Below, in pieces: positions 55,294 through 62,909 of a DNA stretch of 64,000 nucleotides. Numbering within the stretch: position 1 is the stretch's first letter; each line of letters starts with the position of its first letter. The translations under genes were made by a program, and so were the position numbers. The notes under the pieces were generated by a model that had not been told where the DNA came from, did not search any database, and was given only the letters and a program-made list of their open reading frames with translations. The DNA is from Gemmataceae bacterium (GTDB taxonomy: Bacteria > Planctomycetota > Planctomycetia > Gemmatales > Gemmataceae): the NCBI GenBank assembly GCA_003136315.1, contig PLDW01000518.1, forward strand, positions 1-64,000, in the 5' to 3' direction.

Positions 55294-56585
55294 ACACCGG
55301 TCGCGAACGATTGCTCTCGGATTCCCGGATCGCCCTTGAACGGCAGATCCAGGCCACGGGGGACATTGATTTTGCGGACCGACTGTTTGCTGCTTGGTTG
55401 CTCGGAATTGACAAATTTTCATTCGATGACACGACTGAACTTAGCACACTCGTCGGCGAGCGAACTCGGAGCTATCGCGCGGTGGCAGCGCTTGGGTACG
55501 CTGCCCAGCGGACTAGCCCCGCGTGTCCTTTCCGCACAGAACTCTGTGAATCGCTCATATGGCTCAGCCAACGGCCAATGACCATCGTCAACACGATGGC
55601 CGGATTCGTTCTCGATCCGGTGGCGCTTCTGGGAATCGCAAACGGCGCTCGCTGCTCTGGTGATCCGGAAGTCGAAAAAGCGATATCAGGTTGGATGACT
55701 CGGGTTCTGGCGACCCGCGCGGGTCTGCCCATTGCTGACCTGTGGGAGCGATGCTTGATTGCCGCAGTCGGATTCCGGCTTCGACTGCCGAATACTCCAG
55801 AAGTACCCAGCACTCCGAAGGTCGCCGATTGCCGACTCGTCCTTCGAGCTAGGGGAGCGTTACCAGCAACACATGCTGCCGACAGCCACGCAGATGAAGC
55901 CAGTCTTCTCCCCCTGCTCCTAGACGACACCTCGGAGGATTTGGGTTTCACCCGTATGGTCATTCGCGCTGCGGCGTTCGATGTCTTGAAAAACGTTACA
56001 GTTGCCTCGGGCGTCGTCGGGGGACTGAACGCCGAAAAGGGACACTTGACGATAGTGGAAGGAGTAAAGGCCATGAAGAAGGTTTTTGTAAGCTACTCGT
56101 GGGACTCGGAGGAGCACCAGCAACGGGTTCGTCAATTGGTGGATGACCTCCGGGGATATGGGTTCGCGGCGACGATGGACCTCTACGAGCCGAACCCGCC
56201 TAAGGGCTTAGCCGCATGGATGCTCGAAAGCATCCGCAACTCGGATTTCGTGCTGGCGGTCATTACTGAGACCTACCGGAAGCGGTGCGAAGGTGAGGAG
56301 GAACAGGGTAAAGGCAACGGGGTGAAGTGGGAAACTGGGCTCATGATCCGCAAAATATACCAGGACGGGTTCGCAAACGAAAAGTTCATTCCCGTCATCC
56401 TGAACAAAAGCGACGCGAAGTCGATGCCAACTGTATTCCTCGGAAACGTTTACTATGACGTGTCGGACCCGGCTCGGCTTTTAGGACTCGTGCGGCTCAT
56501 CTCGGATCAACCAGAATACGTCCCGCCTCCGATTGGTCGCACGCCGGTGCTCCCGCCTCGCAACGCTGGACCCGGATCTGACTAG
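55290..56585 (+). CDS. SEFIR/TIR-like effector partner of the Argonaute
   Basis: The 431-aa protein starts at GTG 55290, overlapping the Argonaute stop by 4 nt (GTGA), so the two are translationally coupled. Residues 1-260 are mostly helical and match no domain I know. Residues 262-400 form a SEFIR domain, a TIR relative: KKVFVSYSWDSEEHQQRV, GYGFAATMDLYEP, NSDFVLAVITETY, and KWETGLMIRKIYQ with the likely catalytic Glu at E348. Bacterial SEFIR/TIR proteins act in antiphage defence, commonly by consuming NAD+. An ATG at 56073 preceded by GGAAGGAG could also start a free SEFIR domain. The N-terminal part probably contacts the Argonaute. Both points are inference. Confidence 0.85.
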   Translation: MNTGRERLLSDSRIALERQIQATGDIDFADRLFAAWLLGIDKFSFDDTTELSTLVGERTRSYRAVAALGYAAQRTSPACPFRTELCESLIWLSQRPMTIVNTMAGFVLDPVALLGIANGARCSGDPEVEKAISGWMTRVLATRAGLPIADLWERCLIAAVGFRLRLPNTPEVPSTPKVADCRLVLRARGALPATHAADSHADEASLLPLLLDDTSEDLGFTRMVIRAAAFDVLKNVTVASGVVGGLNAEKGHLTIVEGVKAMKKVFVSYSWDSEEHQQRVRQLVDDLRGYGFAATMDLYEPNPPKGLAAWMLESIRNSDFVLAVITETYRKRCEGEEEQGKGNGVKWETGLMIRKIYQDGFANEKFIPVILNKSDAKSMPTVFLGNVYYDVSDPARLLGLVRLISDQPEYVPPPIGRTPVLPPRNAGPGSD

Positions 56586-57323
56586 TCCGTTCACAGCAGA
56601 AAAGCGGACAACATTCTGCGATAGGCAAATCCCCCTTTCGGACGGCACGAAGACGACTCTGCCCGGACAAGACGAAATCCAGCGGGAATTAACCGCCGAG
56701 TCTCCGGGAGCCTACTACGACTGTAATTGAATGGTATTAGCAACGGGTACTGCAAACGGTGGGTACAAGAAAAAGGGAGCTGGGCGATCAAGACCCTTGA
56801 GGTGAACCTCCAAGATGCCAGTCGCACATCACCCACCCCTTTGCCGCCGCGGTTACGCCACAGAACACGATTCCGCGACACGAGGGCCGGAGCTAATCGC
56901 GACACTGAGCAGACCGCATGCGGCGAGCAGCAAATGCAGGCCTGCAAGCTCTCGCGGTTCGCTATTGGGCAAGCCGTCGGTTCAGATATCTGTCCAAATG
57001 ACAAGGTCGAAAGCTAGCACAATCGCCACCAATCTGGCGACATGAACCCCGTCGACGAACATACGGGTGAGTATAAGGAAGCTCCTTTCTACTTGATGCC
57101 CCATGCTCGGGGAACATTATGTGTCAGTTTGGGTAGAATGTGCCACACTCCGTCAACGGAAATCGTTAAGCACGGTCAACTTCGGCTTCATGTGTTCGAT
57201 CCCACAGCAGGTGGCATCACGAAGAGAATGTCAGATAAATTTGGCAGATAGTTGTCATATAATTTGATCAATAATTCGACAACATGACAAAAAACCGTGC
57301 GAGACAAACTCAAGCGTGCCATC
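56586..57323. other. 740-bp gene-free region downstream of the Argonaute operon
   Basis: No supported gene on either strand. The last 100 bp is AT-rich (from about 57230). ORFs at 56727-57017 and 56591-57004 look like shadows. Confidence 0.5.
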
Positions 57324-57707
57324 CTAACGGATAAGCTCGATCTTAACGTCTACAGGTAGATCAGACCATTGGCGATCAGCAGTTAGAACAGGAAAATCCA
57401 TTCGCTTCCCTAACGCGAGGCAACTTCGGTCGCCGAGCGAAAGTCCAGCAGCTCGCGTAGGCCCACGTAGTGCGGCGGCAACTCGGGCATCTTCCGAAGT
57501 GAAAGCAAGGATCTCAAGTTGAAGTCGATGGAGTTGGCGTTCGACTTCAGTTCCCTGCCGGCCGAAGTCGGTCATCTTGGCAATCACCTCGCTGAAATTG
57601 ACGGCTGAAATTGCTGCCTCCCCCAGAACGGCACGTACTCGGTCCCCGCCTGGCTCATCTTTGATGAATGCAATCAAAGCCGAGGCGTCGAATACTATCC
57701 TACTCAC
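57324..57707 (-). CDS. vapC: PIN-domain toxin (VapC family), AbrB-type module 1
   Basis: The 127-aa PIN protein has D7 in IVFDASALIAFIKDEPG, Glu in VNFSEVIAKM, and LGDRSCLALGKRMDFPVLTADRQW with two Asp. It is a likely RNase toxin. It ends in KIELIR, almost the same as the LEILLIR end of the paralogue at 59721-60104. Its start overlaps the antitoxin stop by 8 nt. It lies downstream of and convergent to the Argonaute operon. Confidence 0.9.
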   Translation of the reverse strand: MSRIVFDASALIAFIKDEPGGDRVRAVLGEAAISAVNFSEVIAKMTDFGRQGTEVERQLHRLQLEILAFTSEDARVAAALRGPTRAAGLSLGDRSCLALGKRMDFPVLTADRQWSDLPVDVKIELIR

Positions 57708-57972
57708 ACTCCTCCCGAGCAGCTTCAGCTCGTCGGTCTTTAATCAGCTCGTCCGAGAGATATTCTCCCGGCGGGCCCACATCTTTGAAATAGTCTTGAA
57801 CTTCAGCGAGAACCCGGTTCCAGTTCCTCAACCGAACCCCACTACCGTCAGCTTCTATCACGACCTGCTCGCCAGGGGTCAATCCGAGTTGTTTCCGGAG
57901 AACCGCCGGGATCACAACCCGTCCGTCGTCCCCCACGGTGGTATGGAATACGTCGCCCATCATGTCACCCAT
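57700..57972 (-). CDS. AbrB/MazE-type antitoxin, module 1
   Basis: The 90-aa protein has an N-terminal swapped-hairpin AbrB domain (VGDDGRVVIPAVLRKQLGLTPGEQVVIEADG) that binds DNA and autoregulates. A helical toxin-binding tail ending DELIKDRRAEAAREE follows. The tail is nearly identical in pattern to DELIAERRAEAAKEDAE of the antitoxin at 59426-59728, so the two modules share origin. MGDM and MMGD are alternative starts. The AT-rich segment upstream (TATGAATATATAA) is the probable promoter. Confidence 0.87.
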   Translation of the reverse strand: MGDMMGDVFHTTVGDDGRVVIPAVLRKQLGLTPGEQVVIEADGSGVRLRNWNRVLAEVQDYFKDVGPPGEYLSDELIKDRRAEAAREECE

Positions 57973-58087
57973 ATTTCGTTAGCACAGAATTATGAATATA
58001 TAACAGATTGGCAGACAGTGTCAAGAAAATGGAGTTCAGCCGGGGAGAGGAAGGTCTGCGAGGTTATCGCTGGGCTGGCAGATTGAG

Positions 58088-58135
58088 TTCCCCGATAAAT
58101 GTCACCATTTTCTCCCCGCTATTTGTCACCCTGAC
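58088..58135 (+). repeat. IS21-type end repeat, left orientation, copy 1
   Basis: TTCCCCGATAAATGTCACC, then CTATTTGTCACCCTGAC. It shares the bipartite ATAAATGTCACC...CTATTTGTCACC layout with the repeats at 58994-59211. No transposase genes are present. Confidence 0.7.
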
Positions 58136-58264
58136 AGACCTTCATTTTCAACGATTTTGTCAAATGGCAATTCAGAGATTGGATGGCGGCACTTCGCTCC
58201 CAGGGAGTGTCCTTCGACAAAACCTAGGGAGACGATGGGCGATTTTTGACTGCTTGGAGAATGG

Positions 58265-58522
58265 TTACTTCTTGGAACACGCCTCGCATCCTGCGGCATG
58301 CATCAACGTGGCTCCGTCCAGTTGGGTGAACAACAGATAGTCGTGCCCATCCTGGGCTCGAATAAGCCGAATGGATTGATAGTGCTCCACCTGCTTTGGG
58401 GCAACGTCGAGGAACTCGGAGGAGGCGGAGTTCGGTGCGGCTGGGGGCAGGCGATTGGCTGCGAAGCCACCCACTATCAGGACCGAGACGATCACGGCCG
58501 TCGCGATTATTAATCGGGTCAA
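58265..58522 (-). CDS. Small exported or membrane-anchored hypothetical protein
   Basis: The ORF encodes a hydrophobic N-terminus (TRLIIATAVIVSVLIVGGFAANRL) that is a signal anchor or signal peptide. A soluble part follows with HYQSIRLIRAQDGHDYLLFTQLDGATLMHAAGCEACSKK. The track starts at ATG 58528, but AAGGAG abuts that ATG directly. TTG 58522, six nt after AAGGAG, has normal spacing and is the likelier start, giving 85 aa. The gene is enclosed by IS21-type end repeats (58088 and 59044), so it may have travelled as cargo or be an inserted host gene. No family was recognised. Confidence 0.6.
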   Translation of the reverse strand: MTRLIIATAVIVSVLIVGGFAANRLPPAAPNSASSEFLDVAPKQVEHYQSIRLIRAQDGHDYLLFTQLDGATLMHAAGCEACSKK

Positions 58523-58993
58523 TTGCATCTCCTTGAGAACCGTTTCGGGTAGCGAAGTGCTACGCCCGTCAACCGCGTCCCGCGGGAGATGGCCGTAGCT
58601 TCTATTGCCGTCTACTCTGAGGAGATTGAAAATATCTGTTGGAAGATGTGCCGAAATAAAAACTCAATAGAACAGACTTGCATCTCCACTGAGTTATTCC
58701 CAGAATTAATATCCGCGTGCTAGAAATTGTTGAGTAATAGCTCATTAGTTCTGGCTGCTGTTGAGCAGACGGTTCCGCTGCTTCATCCATTCAAACCGAT
58801 CACAGAGCACAATCCGGCGAGCAGCCGTTCACGCGATGCCTAATCCCGATCAAAATACCGTCTTGTACTATTAATGCCGATGATTTAAACTGTTAAGTGA
58901 CTCGCTATTTGTCACTCTTTTTACCCTGGTAGTTGTCACTGCGCTTGAGTGACAGTCACCAAATCAAGGTCTTCGCTTCCTCCTGACGACCAA

Positions 58994-59044
58994 GGGTGAC
59001 AAATAGCAGGGAAAAAAGACTGTCATTTATCGGGGAAATTAACA
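58994..59044 (-). repeat. IS21-type end repeat, right orientation, copy 1
   Basis: GGGTGACAAATAGCAGGG, then TGTCATTTATCGGGGAAATTAACA. This is the complement of the left-type ends. Together with 58088-58135 it brackets about 960 bp. A partial subrepeat, GCTATTTGTCAC, lies near 58912. Confidence 0.75.
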
Positions 59045-59049
59045 AGAAG

Positions 59050-59211
59050 TGTTAATTTCCGCAGTAAATGTGACCATCTTCTCCTCACTATTTGTCACCC
59101 TGACGGCCCATACTGCCCAAAGGTTTGTCGAAGGGCAACGCCGAGAACGAAGTACCAACGGAGTGACAAATAGCAGGGAAAGAAAGGTGACATTTATCGG
59201 GGAAATTAACA
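59050..59211. mobile_element. 162-bp non-autonomous element with about 50-bp IS21-type inverted ends
   Basis: The left end TGTTAATTTCCGCAGTAAATGTGACC...CTATTTGTCACCC (59050-59104) and the complement of the right end TGTTAATTTCCCCGATAAATGTCACC...CTATTTGTCACT (59162-59211) align across about 50 bp with some mismatches. There is no coding capacity. It stands 5 bp from another right-type end, so two elements or deletion derivatives lie back to back. No clear target duplication was seen. Confidence 0.75.
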
Positions 59212-59244
59212 AGTTGGCTCGGTGCTCAGGTTTCATGGTAGCGC

Positions 59245-59266
59245 ATCATAAGACCCCTTATCGGGC
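59245..59266. repeat. GATAAGACC palindrome, copy 3
   Basis: ATCATAAGACCCCTTATCGGGC keeps ATAAGACCnnTTATCGGGC, with one arm degraded. Confidence 0.5.
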
Positions 59267-59363
59267 GAATGTTAATAATAGCTCTAAACCACCTGCCCTT
59301 CTGAGGTGGCCTGAAACATCGACAAGATTTGTCCCATCGAGTAAAACTGGAGTCAAATTATGT

Positions 59364-59392
59364 TTGACATATTAAAATATATTGCGTATCTT
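59364..59392 (+). promoter_or_regulatory. Sigma-70-like promoter of AbrB-PIN module 2
   Basis: TTGACA (59364-59369), a 17-nt spacer and TATCTT (59387-59392) lie 33 bp upstream of the antitoxin ATG. The surrounding region is strikingly AT-rich compared with the rest of the window. Confidence 0.6.
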
Positions 59393-59425
59393 TAAGAAAG
59401 TGTAACGAAATAAATAAAATGAAAA

Positions 59426-59728
59426 ATGTTAAAATCCTTTCATGTACGAATTGCCAATGACGGGCGGGTGATGATACCAGCCACACTACGAAAGCGATTG
59501 GGCCTCCACCCTGGCGACACAGTCGTCATAGAGGAGGAAGACAACTCGGCCAGGCTCTCGGGCTACGCCCAAGTGCTCCGGGAAGTGCAAACAGCATTCG
59601 CCCCTTACCGGGTATCCGGGCTAAACGTCGTGGACGAATTGATCGCGGAGCGCCGCGCCGAAGCCGCGAAGGAAGACGCCGAACTGGACGAGTGGCTGGA
59701 CGGACGAGGCCTATCGGGAAATGCGTAG
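59426..59728 (+). CDS. AbrB/MazE-type antitoxin, module 2
   Basis: The 100-aa protein has the AbrB swapped-hairpin domain (IANDGRVMIPATLRKRLGLHPGDTVVIEEED) and a helical tail (VVDELIAERRAEAAKEDAELDEWL) for toxin binding. It overlaps its PIN partner by 8 nt, the same arrangement as module 1 on the opposite strand. The start at ATG 59426 has no recognisable ribosome-binding site. A good promoter lies directly upstream. Negative autoregulation is expected for the family. Confidence 0.88.
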   Translation: MLKSFHVRIANDGRVMIPATLRKRLGLHPGDTVVIEEEDNSARLSGYAQVLREVQTAFAPYRVSGLNVVDELIAERRAEAAKEDAELDEWLDGRGLSGNA

Positions 59729-60104
59729 CTGCGTCCTCGACGCTTCCGCGTTGGTGGCGTTCCTGCTCGACGAGCCGGGGGCGGAGTCCGTGGCCCCCTA
59801 TCTCCGTGCCGGCCTCATCTCGTCCGTCAACTACACTGAAACACTGACCCGCTTCCTCGACCTCGGGAAACCACTCGCCGACGCTGTTATCGCGATCGGA
59901 CGGTTGGAAGTGGCGGTTGTACCTCATGACGCCGATCTGGCGGCGGTGGCCACGTCCCTTCGGCCGGCCACCAGGACTCTTGGATTGAGCCTTGCAGATC
60001 GATGTTGCCTCGCCCTGGCGGTCTCCCGCCGATTACCGGTCCTGACCGGCGACCGGCAGTGGCAGAAGGCTGGAATCGACCTGGAAATCCTTCTCATCCG
60101 CTGA
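59721..60104 (+). CDS. vapC: PIN-domain toxin (VapC family), AbrB-type module 2
   Basis: The 127-aa protein has D6 in CVLDASALVAFLLDEPG, Glu in VNYTETLTRFLDLG, and LADRCCLALAVSRRLPVLTGDRQW, completing the PIN acidic site. It has the same length as the module 1 toxin and a similar end (LEILLIR). The sequences are otherwise well diverged, so cross-neutralisation by the other antitoxin is doubtful. It is a likely RNase toxin. Confidence 0.9.
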   Translation: MRSCVLDASALVAFLLDEPGAESVAPYLRAGLISSVNYTETLTRFLDLGKPLADAVIAIGRLEVAVVPHDADLAAVATSLRPATRTLGLSLADRCCLALAVSRRLPVLTGDRQWQKAGIDLEILLIR

Positions 60105-60527
60105 TGGGTAGGTACCAGGCTAACGCGGCTGGGTCATAGAAAACGCAGTCATCTCCGGCTTCCAAGGTATATACCGACCCAGCGGGGGACTCGGTCGGGC
60201 GGATCCGCTCACCGCCAGTATACTTCCCTGTCCTGTCCCCATTGGACGACCATTGGACGACCGGGTCACCGATGCGATCGCCCCGTTCGGTTCAACAGCC
60301 ACCAAATCACTACCCCGCTCCTCCGGCGTGATCTTCTGCAGCCGGGACATGACCAACTTCCTGTCGGGTGCCCAGTCGAACTCGCCACGCTCGACGTTCT
60401 CGGGCCAACCGCGATTGCGGCCACCGCCCCCAGCTTGCCTGCCTGCCCTGGTGAACGATCGGTACTCGCATTCCGCCTGGCAACTGATGGGATTCCTTCA
60501 AGAAATCGTCAACACGATAAGACCAGT
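60105..60527. other. Spacer left of IS630, possible coding relic
   Basis: No supported gene. A minus-strand reading of about 65 residues (GWPENVERGEFDWAPDRK, SRLQKITPEERGSDL) looks protein-like and may be a gene relic. I cannot name it. Confidence 0.4.
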
Positions 60528-60530
60528 TAT
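60514..60530. repeat. GATAAGACC palindrome, copy 4, cut by IS630
   Basis: CGATAAGACCAGTTAT is identical to the left 16 nt of copy 2, and the remaining TCGGGC is replaced by the IS630 end. The other side of IS630 does not continue the palindrome, so a deletion accompanied the insertion. Confidence 0.5.
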
Positions 60531-61702
60531 ACTTCGCTTGGGGATGAATGAGCCATTTTGACTGTATGTCGTGTCGGGATACAAAATCTCCGCGAACTGC
60601 CTGTGACGTTTGTCTGACCCGGAGAGTTTTGGATGGCATGGTATCGGATCGCCTTGCCGACCAAAGAGCAAGAAGTGGTGAACGCCGAACGCGATTCCCA
60701 CCCTGATGTCCATGTCCGTCGCAAGATGCTCGTCCTCTGGTTGCTCCACTGCGGGCTCACCCGCGAACTGGCTGCCACCATCGCTGGCCTCGGCCGCGTG
60801 ACCGTTCAGCGATACGTCGCGGCGTACCGCAACGGCGGCTTGGATGGGCTGCGGCAATGGGATGTGAGCGGCCCAGTCAGCGATCTGGCCGCTCACACTG
60901 ACGCGATCCGCGACTCCCTCACCACGACTCCGGTTCGAACCGTGGCCGAAGCGTGTGAGCGGATCGAGAAACTGCCGGCCTGAGCCGCCGTCCGAGTCAG
61001 GTCCGCGTGTTCCTCAAGGGGCTGGGCTTCAAGTGGCGGCGGACCCGGGCCATCCCAATCCCGCCCAAAAAAACTTACCCGAGCACATCCGAGATCAAAA
61101 AGCGTTCCTGGACACCGAACTGAGGCCGCGGTTGGATGAGGCGGTTACTGGGAAGCGGAACGTCCTGTTCGTGGACGCCGCCCATTTCGTCTTCGGGACG
61201 TTTTTGTGTTCCCTGTGGTCGATCGCCCGAATCGTGGTGCGGGCGACGTCGGGACGGCAGAGGTTCAATGTCCTCGGGGCGTGGAACGCCTGCACTCAGG
61301 AGTTGATCTCGATCACCAATATCACCGTCGTCAACACCGACACGATGTGCGAGTTGTTGAAAGCCGTGGCCAGTCGGGGGTTGGTCGGGCCAATCACCCT
61401 GATCCTGGACAACGCCCGGTATCAGCGAAACGACATCGTGAAGGGACTGGCCAAGGTGTTGGGAATCGAATTGTTGTTTTTGCCCTCGTACTCCCCGAAT
61501 CTGAACCTGATCGAAAGGTTATGGCGGTTCACCAAGCGGCAGGCTGCATACGGGAAATATTACCCGAGTTTCGCGGATTTTCGGGCGGCCATCCAGAATG
61601 TTCTGGAGGGCGTCCCCGCGAAACACGCCAGCGACCTACAATCGCTGATGACGCTCAATTTCCAGGTGTTTGACGATGTCTCACTCCTGGCCGCGTAGAG
61701 TA
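60530..61702 (+). mobile_element. IS630-family insertion sequence
   Basis: It is flanked by TA on both sides (60528-60529 and 61703-61704), as expected for IS630/mariner elements. The ends TATACTTCGCTTGGGGATGA and, complemented, TATACTCTACGCGGCCAGGA are imperfect inverted repeats. It carries one transposase split over three frames. Confidence 0.7.
60633..61698 (+). pseudogene. IS630 transposase, frameshifted
   Basis: The first frame encodes the helix-turn-helix part (LTRELAATIAGLGRVTVQRYVAAYRNGGLDGL). After a probable 1-nt deletion near 60975 the frame is GLSRRPSQVRVFLKGLGFKWRR. At CCCAAAAAAAC (about 61065) it must shift -1 to reach the catalytic part, with FVDAAHFVFG, LILDNARYQRND and LPSYSPNLNLIERLW as the DDE residues. 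The A7 run could support programmed frameshifting, but the first shift has no such signal, so the gene is probably inactive. Confidence 0.82.
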
Positions 61703-61704
61703 TA

Positions 61705-62824
61705 GCACACGGCGGTGACGACGCGCTCGAACGAGCCGGAATACACCGGTCGGCAGGTGAGCAGATGTTCGACCGCTTCCCCCCGGATACCACTGCGCGG
61801 CCACAGCACCCAGCCGGCCGAAGTTCCAGTCGCTCAGGAAGTATTCCGGCAACTGCGCGGGAAGCAACTCGCAGTAACGGTAAGCGTTCGGGTTCGGGTT
61901 GGCGTGGCTGTGCTCGAAAACCAACTCGGTTGCGCCGCCGGCCTCGCGTACTCCAGTCAGCCGCCACTGGAAGTCATCTCCGAGCCACGTCACCACAACG
62001 ACGCGGAGGCACTCTGCGTCGATCAGAACAGTGGGTCGGTCGTTGCCCGCCGGCACCGTCGCCTCGACGAACGGGGGTGACTGCGAGTCCGACTTCACCA
62101 TCCCCAAGTACGTGGCGAACGAGCGCTCCACCCAGGAAGGATTAGACTTGAAGATGCGACCGGGGAACACCCGCTCGAGGATCGCGAACGTGCGGAAGTG
62201 CTCGTTCCGCTGGTAATGGTCGCTGATGGGGTACACACGGCATGTGCCCTCGTGACAGAGCAACTCGACCGCCAGCGCGGGGCACTCATTGGACGCGTCG
62301 TCAGCCGAGCCGAGTTTCACGTCGATGAGAAAGCGCACCGGCCAGCGGGTGCCGGCACCGCGGGCGAGTGCAACGAACTGCGTTCGGAGGGCACGGCATT
62401 CGTCACCGTGGCGGCCGGCGAAGGTGCTGCGGTACGGGATCGCGACCGTCCACACCGACTCGTCCGCCGCTCGGCTGAACGGGGTGTCGATCTTACTCAA
62501 TCGCTTCTCGCCGTCGTCAAGGACGACGACCCGCGGGTACGCATACGCGGCGAACATGCCAAGCAACACGTCTCACGCGCCCCACGGGTCGGCGGGCAGC
62601 GTGCAATTGCGAGGTTCTGTCCAGTGCACATCGGCCGCTGCCGGGCGAGCCCGATAGTCGTCCACGAATAGCACCGGCAGTTTCGGGGAGCGCAGATATA
62701 AGTCCGACAACCAGCTTCGGACGGTCGCTTTGTCCGTGTCGGTTGTCACGGTCGCGAACACTACAATATGCAATGAATCGTTCGGATACAGCGTCGCGAA
62801 TGCCTCATCATAGAACACCAGCAC
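61705..62824 (-). pseudogene. Disrupted gene of unknown family
   Basis: Two track ORFs (62573-62824 and 61655-62569) are in the same frame, separated only by TGA-GAC, so they are one gene of about 370 codons with an in-frame TGA. Reading through gives LPADPWGA, stop, DVLLGMFAAYAYPRVVVLDDGEKR. Near 61810 another frameshift is likely: the neighbouring frame reads WVLWPRSGIRGEAVEHLLTCRPVYSGSFERVVTAVCY and runs into the IS630 end. I do not recognise the family. It lies downstream of the sigma-54 activator gene on the same strand. Confidence 0.65.
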
Positions 62825-62909
62825 TAGTTTGATTTAGGCGTTTGCATGCTCGTCCCCGAGCGCGCACCGCGGTATCATGGATGACAGTCACCTTGAGCAT
62901 CGGGCGTCC

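Noticed and set aside
56591-57251. ORFs between the SEFIR gene and the next toxin module as a third component of the Argonaute system
   Set aside because: Neither strand gives a protein-like sequence with a ribosome-binding site. A third downstream component is not supported.
60120-60527. Protein-like minus-strand reading (GWPENVERGEFDWAPDRK, SRLQKITPEERG)
   Set aside because: It has no start, no family match from memory, and lies in a rearranged flank of IS630. Noted only as a possible relic.
10081-62575. In-frame TAG/TGA codons in the cupin, poxB, methyltransferase, isochorismatase and IS630-adjacent genes as possible stop-codon recoding
   Set aside because: TAG and TGA both terminate intact genes here (for example the diadenylate cyclase ends in TAG), and most affected genes are also frameshifted or truncated. 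Ordinary decay explains them better.
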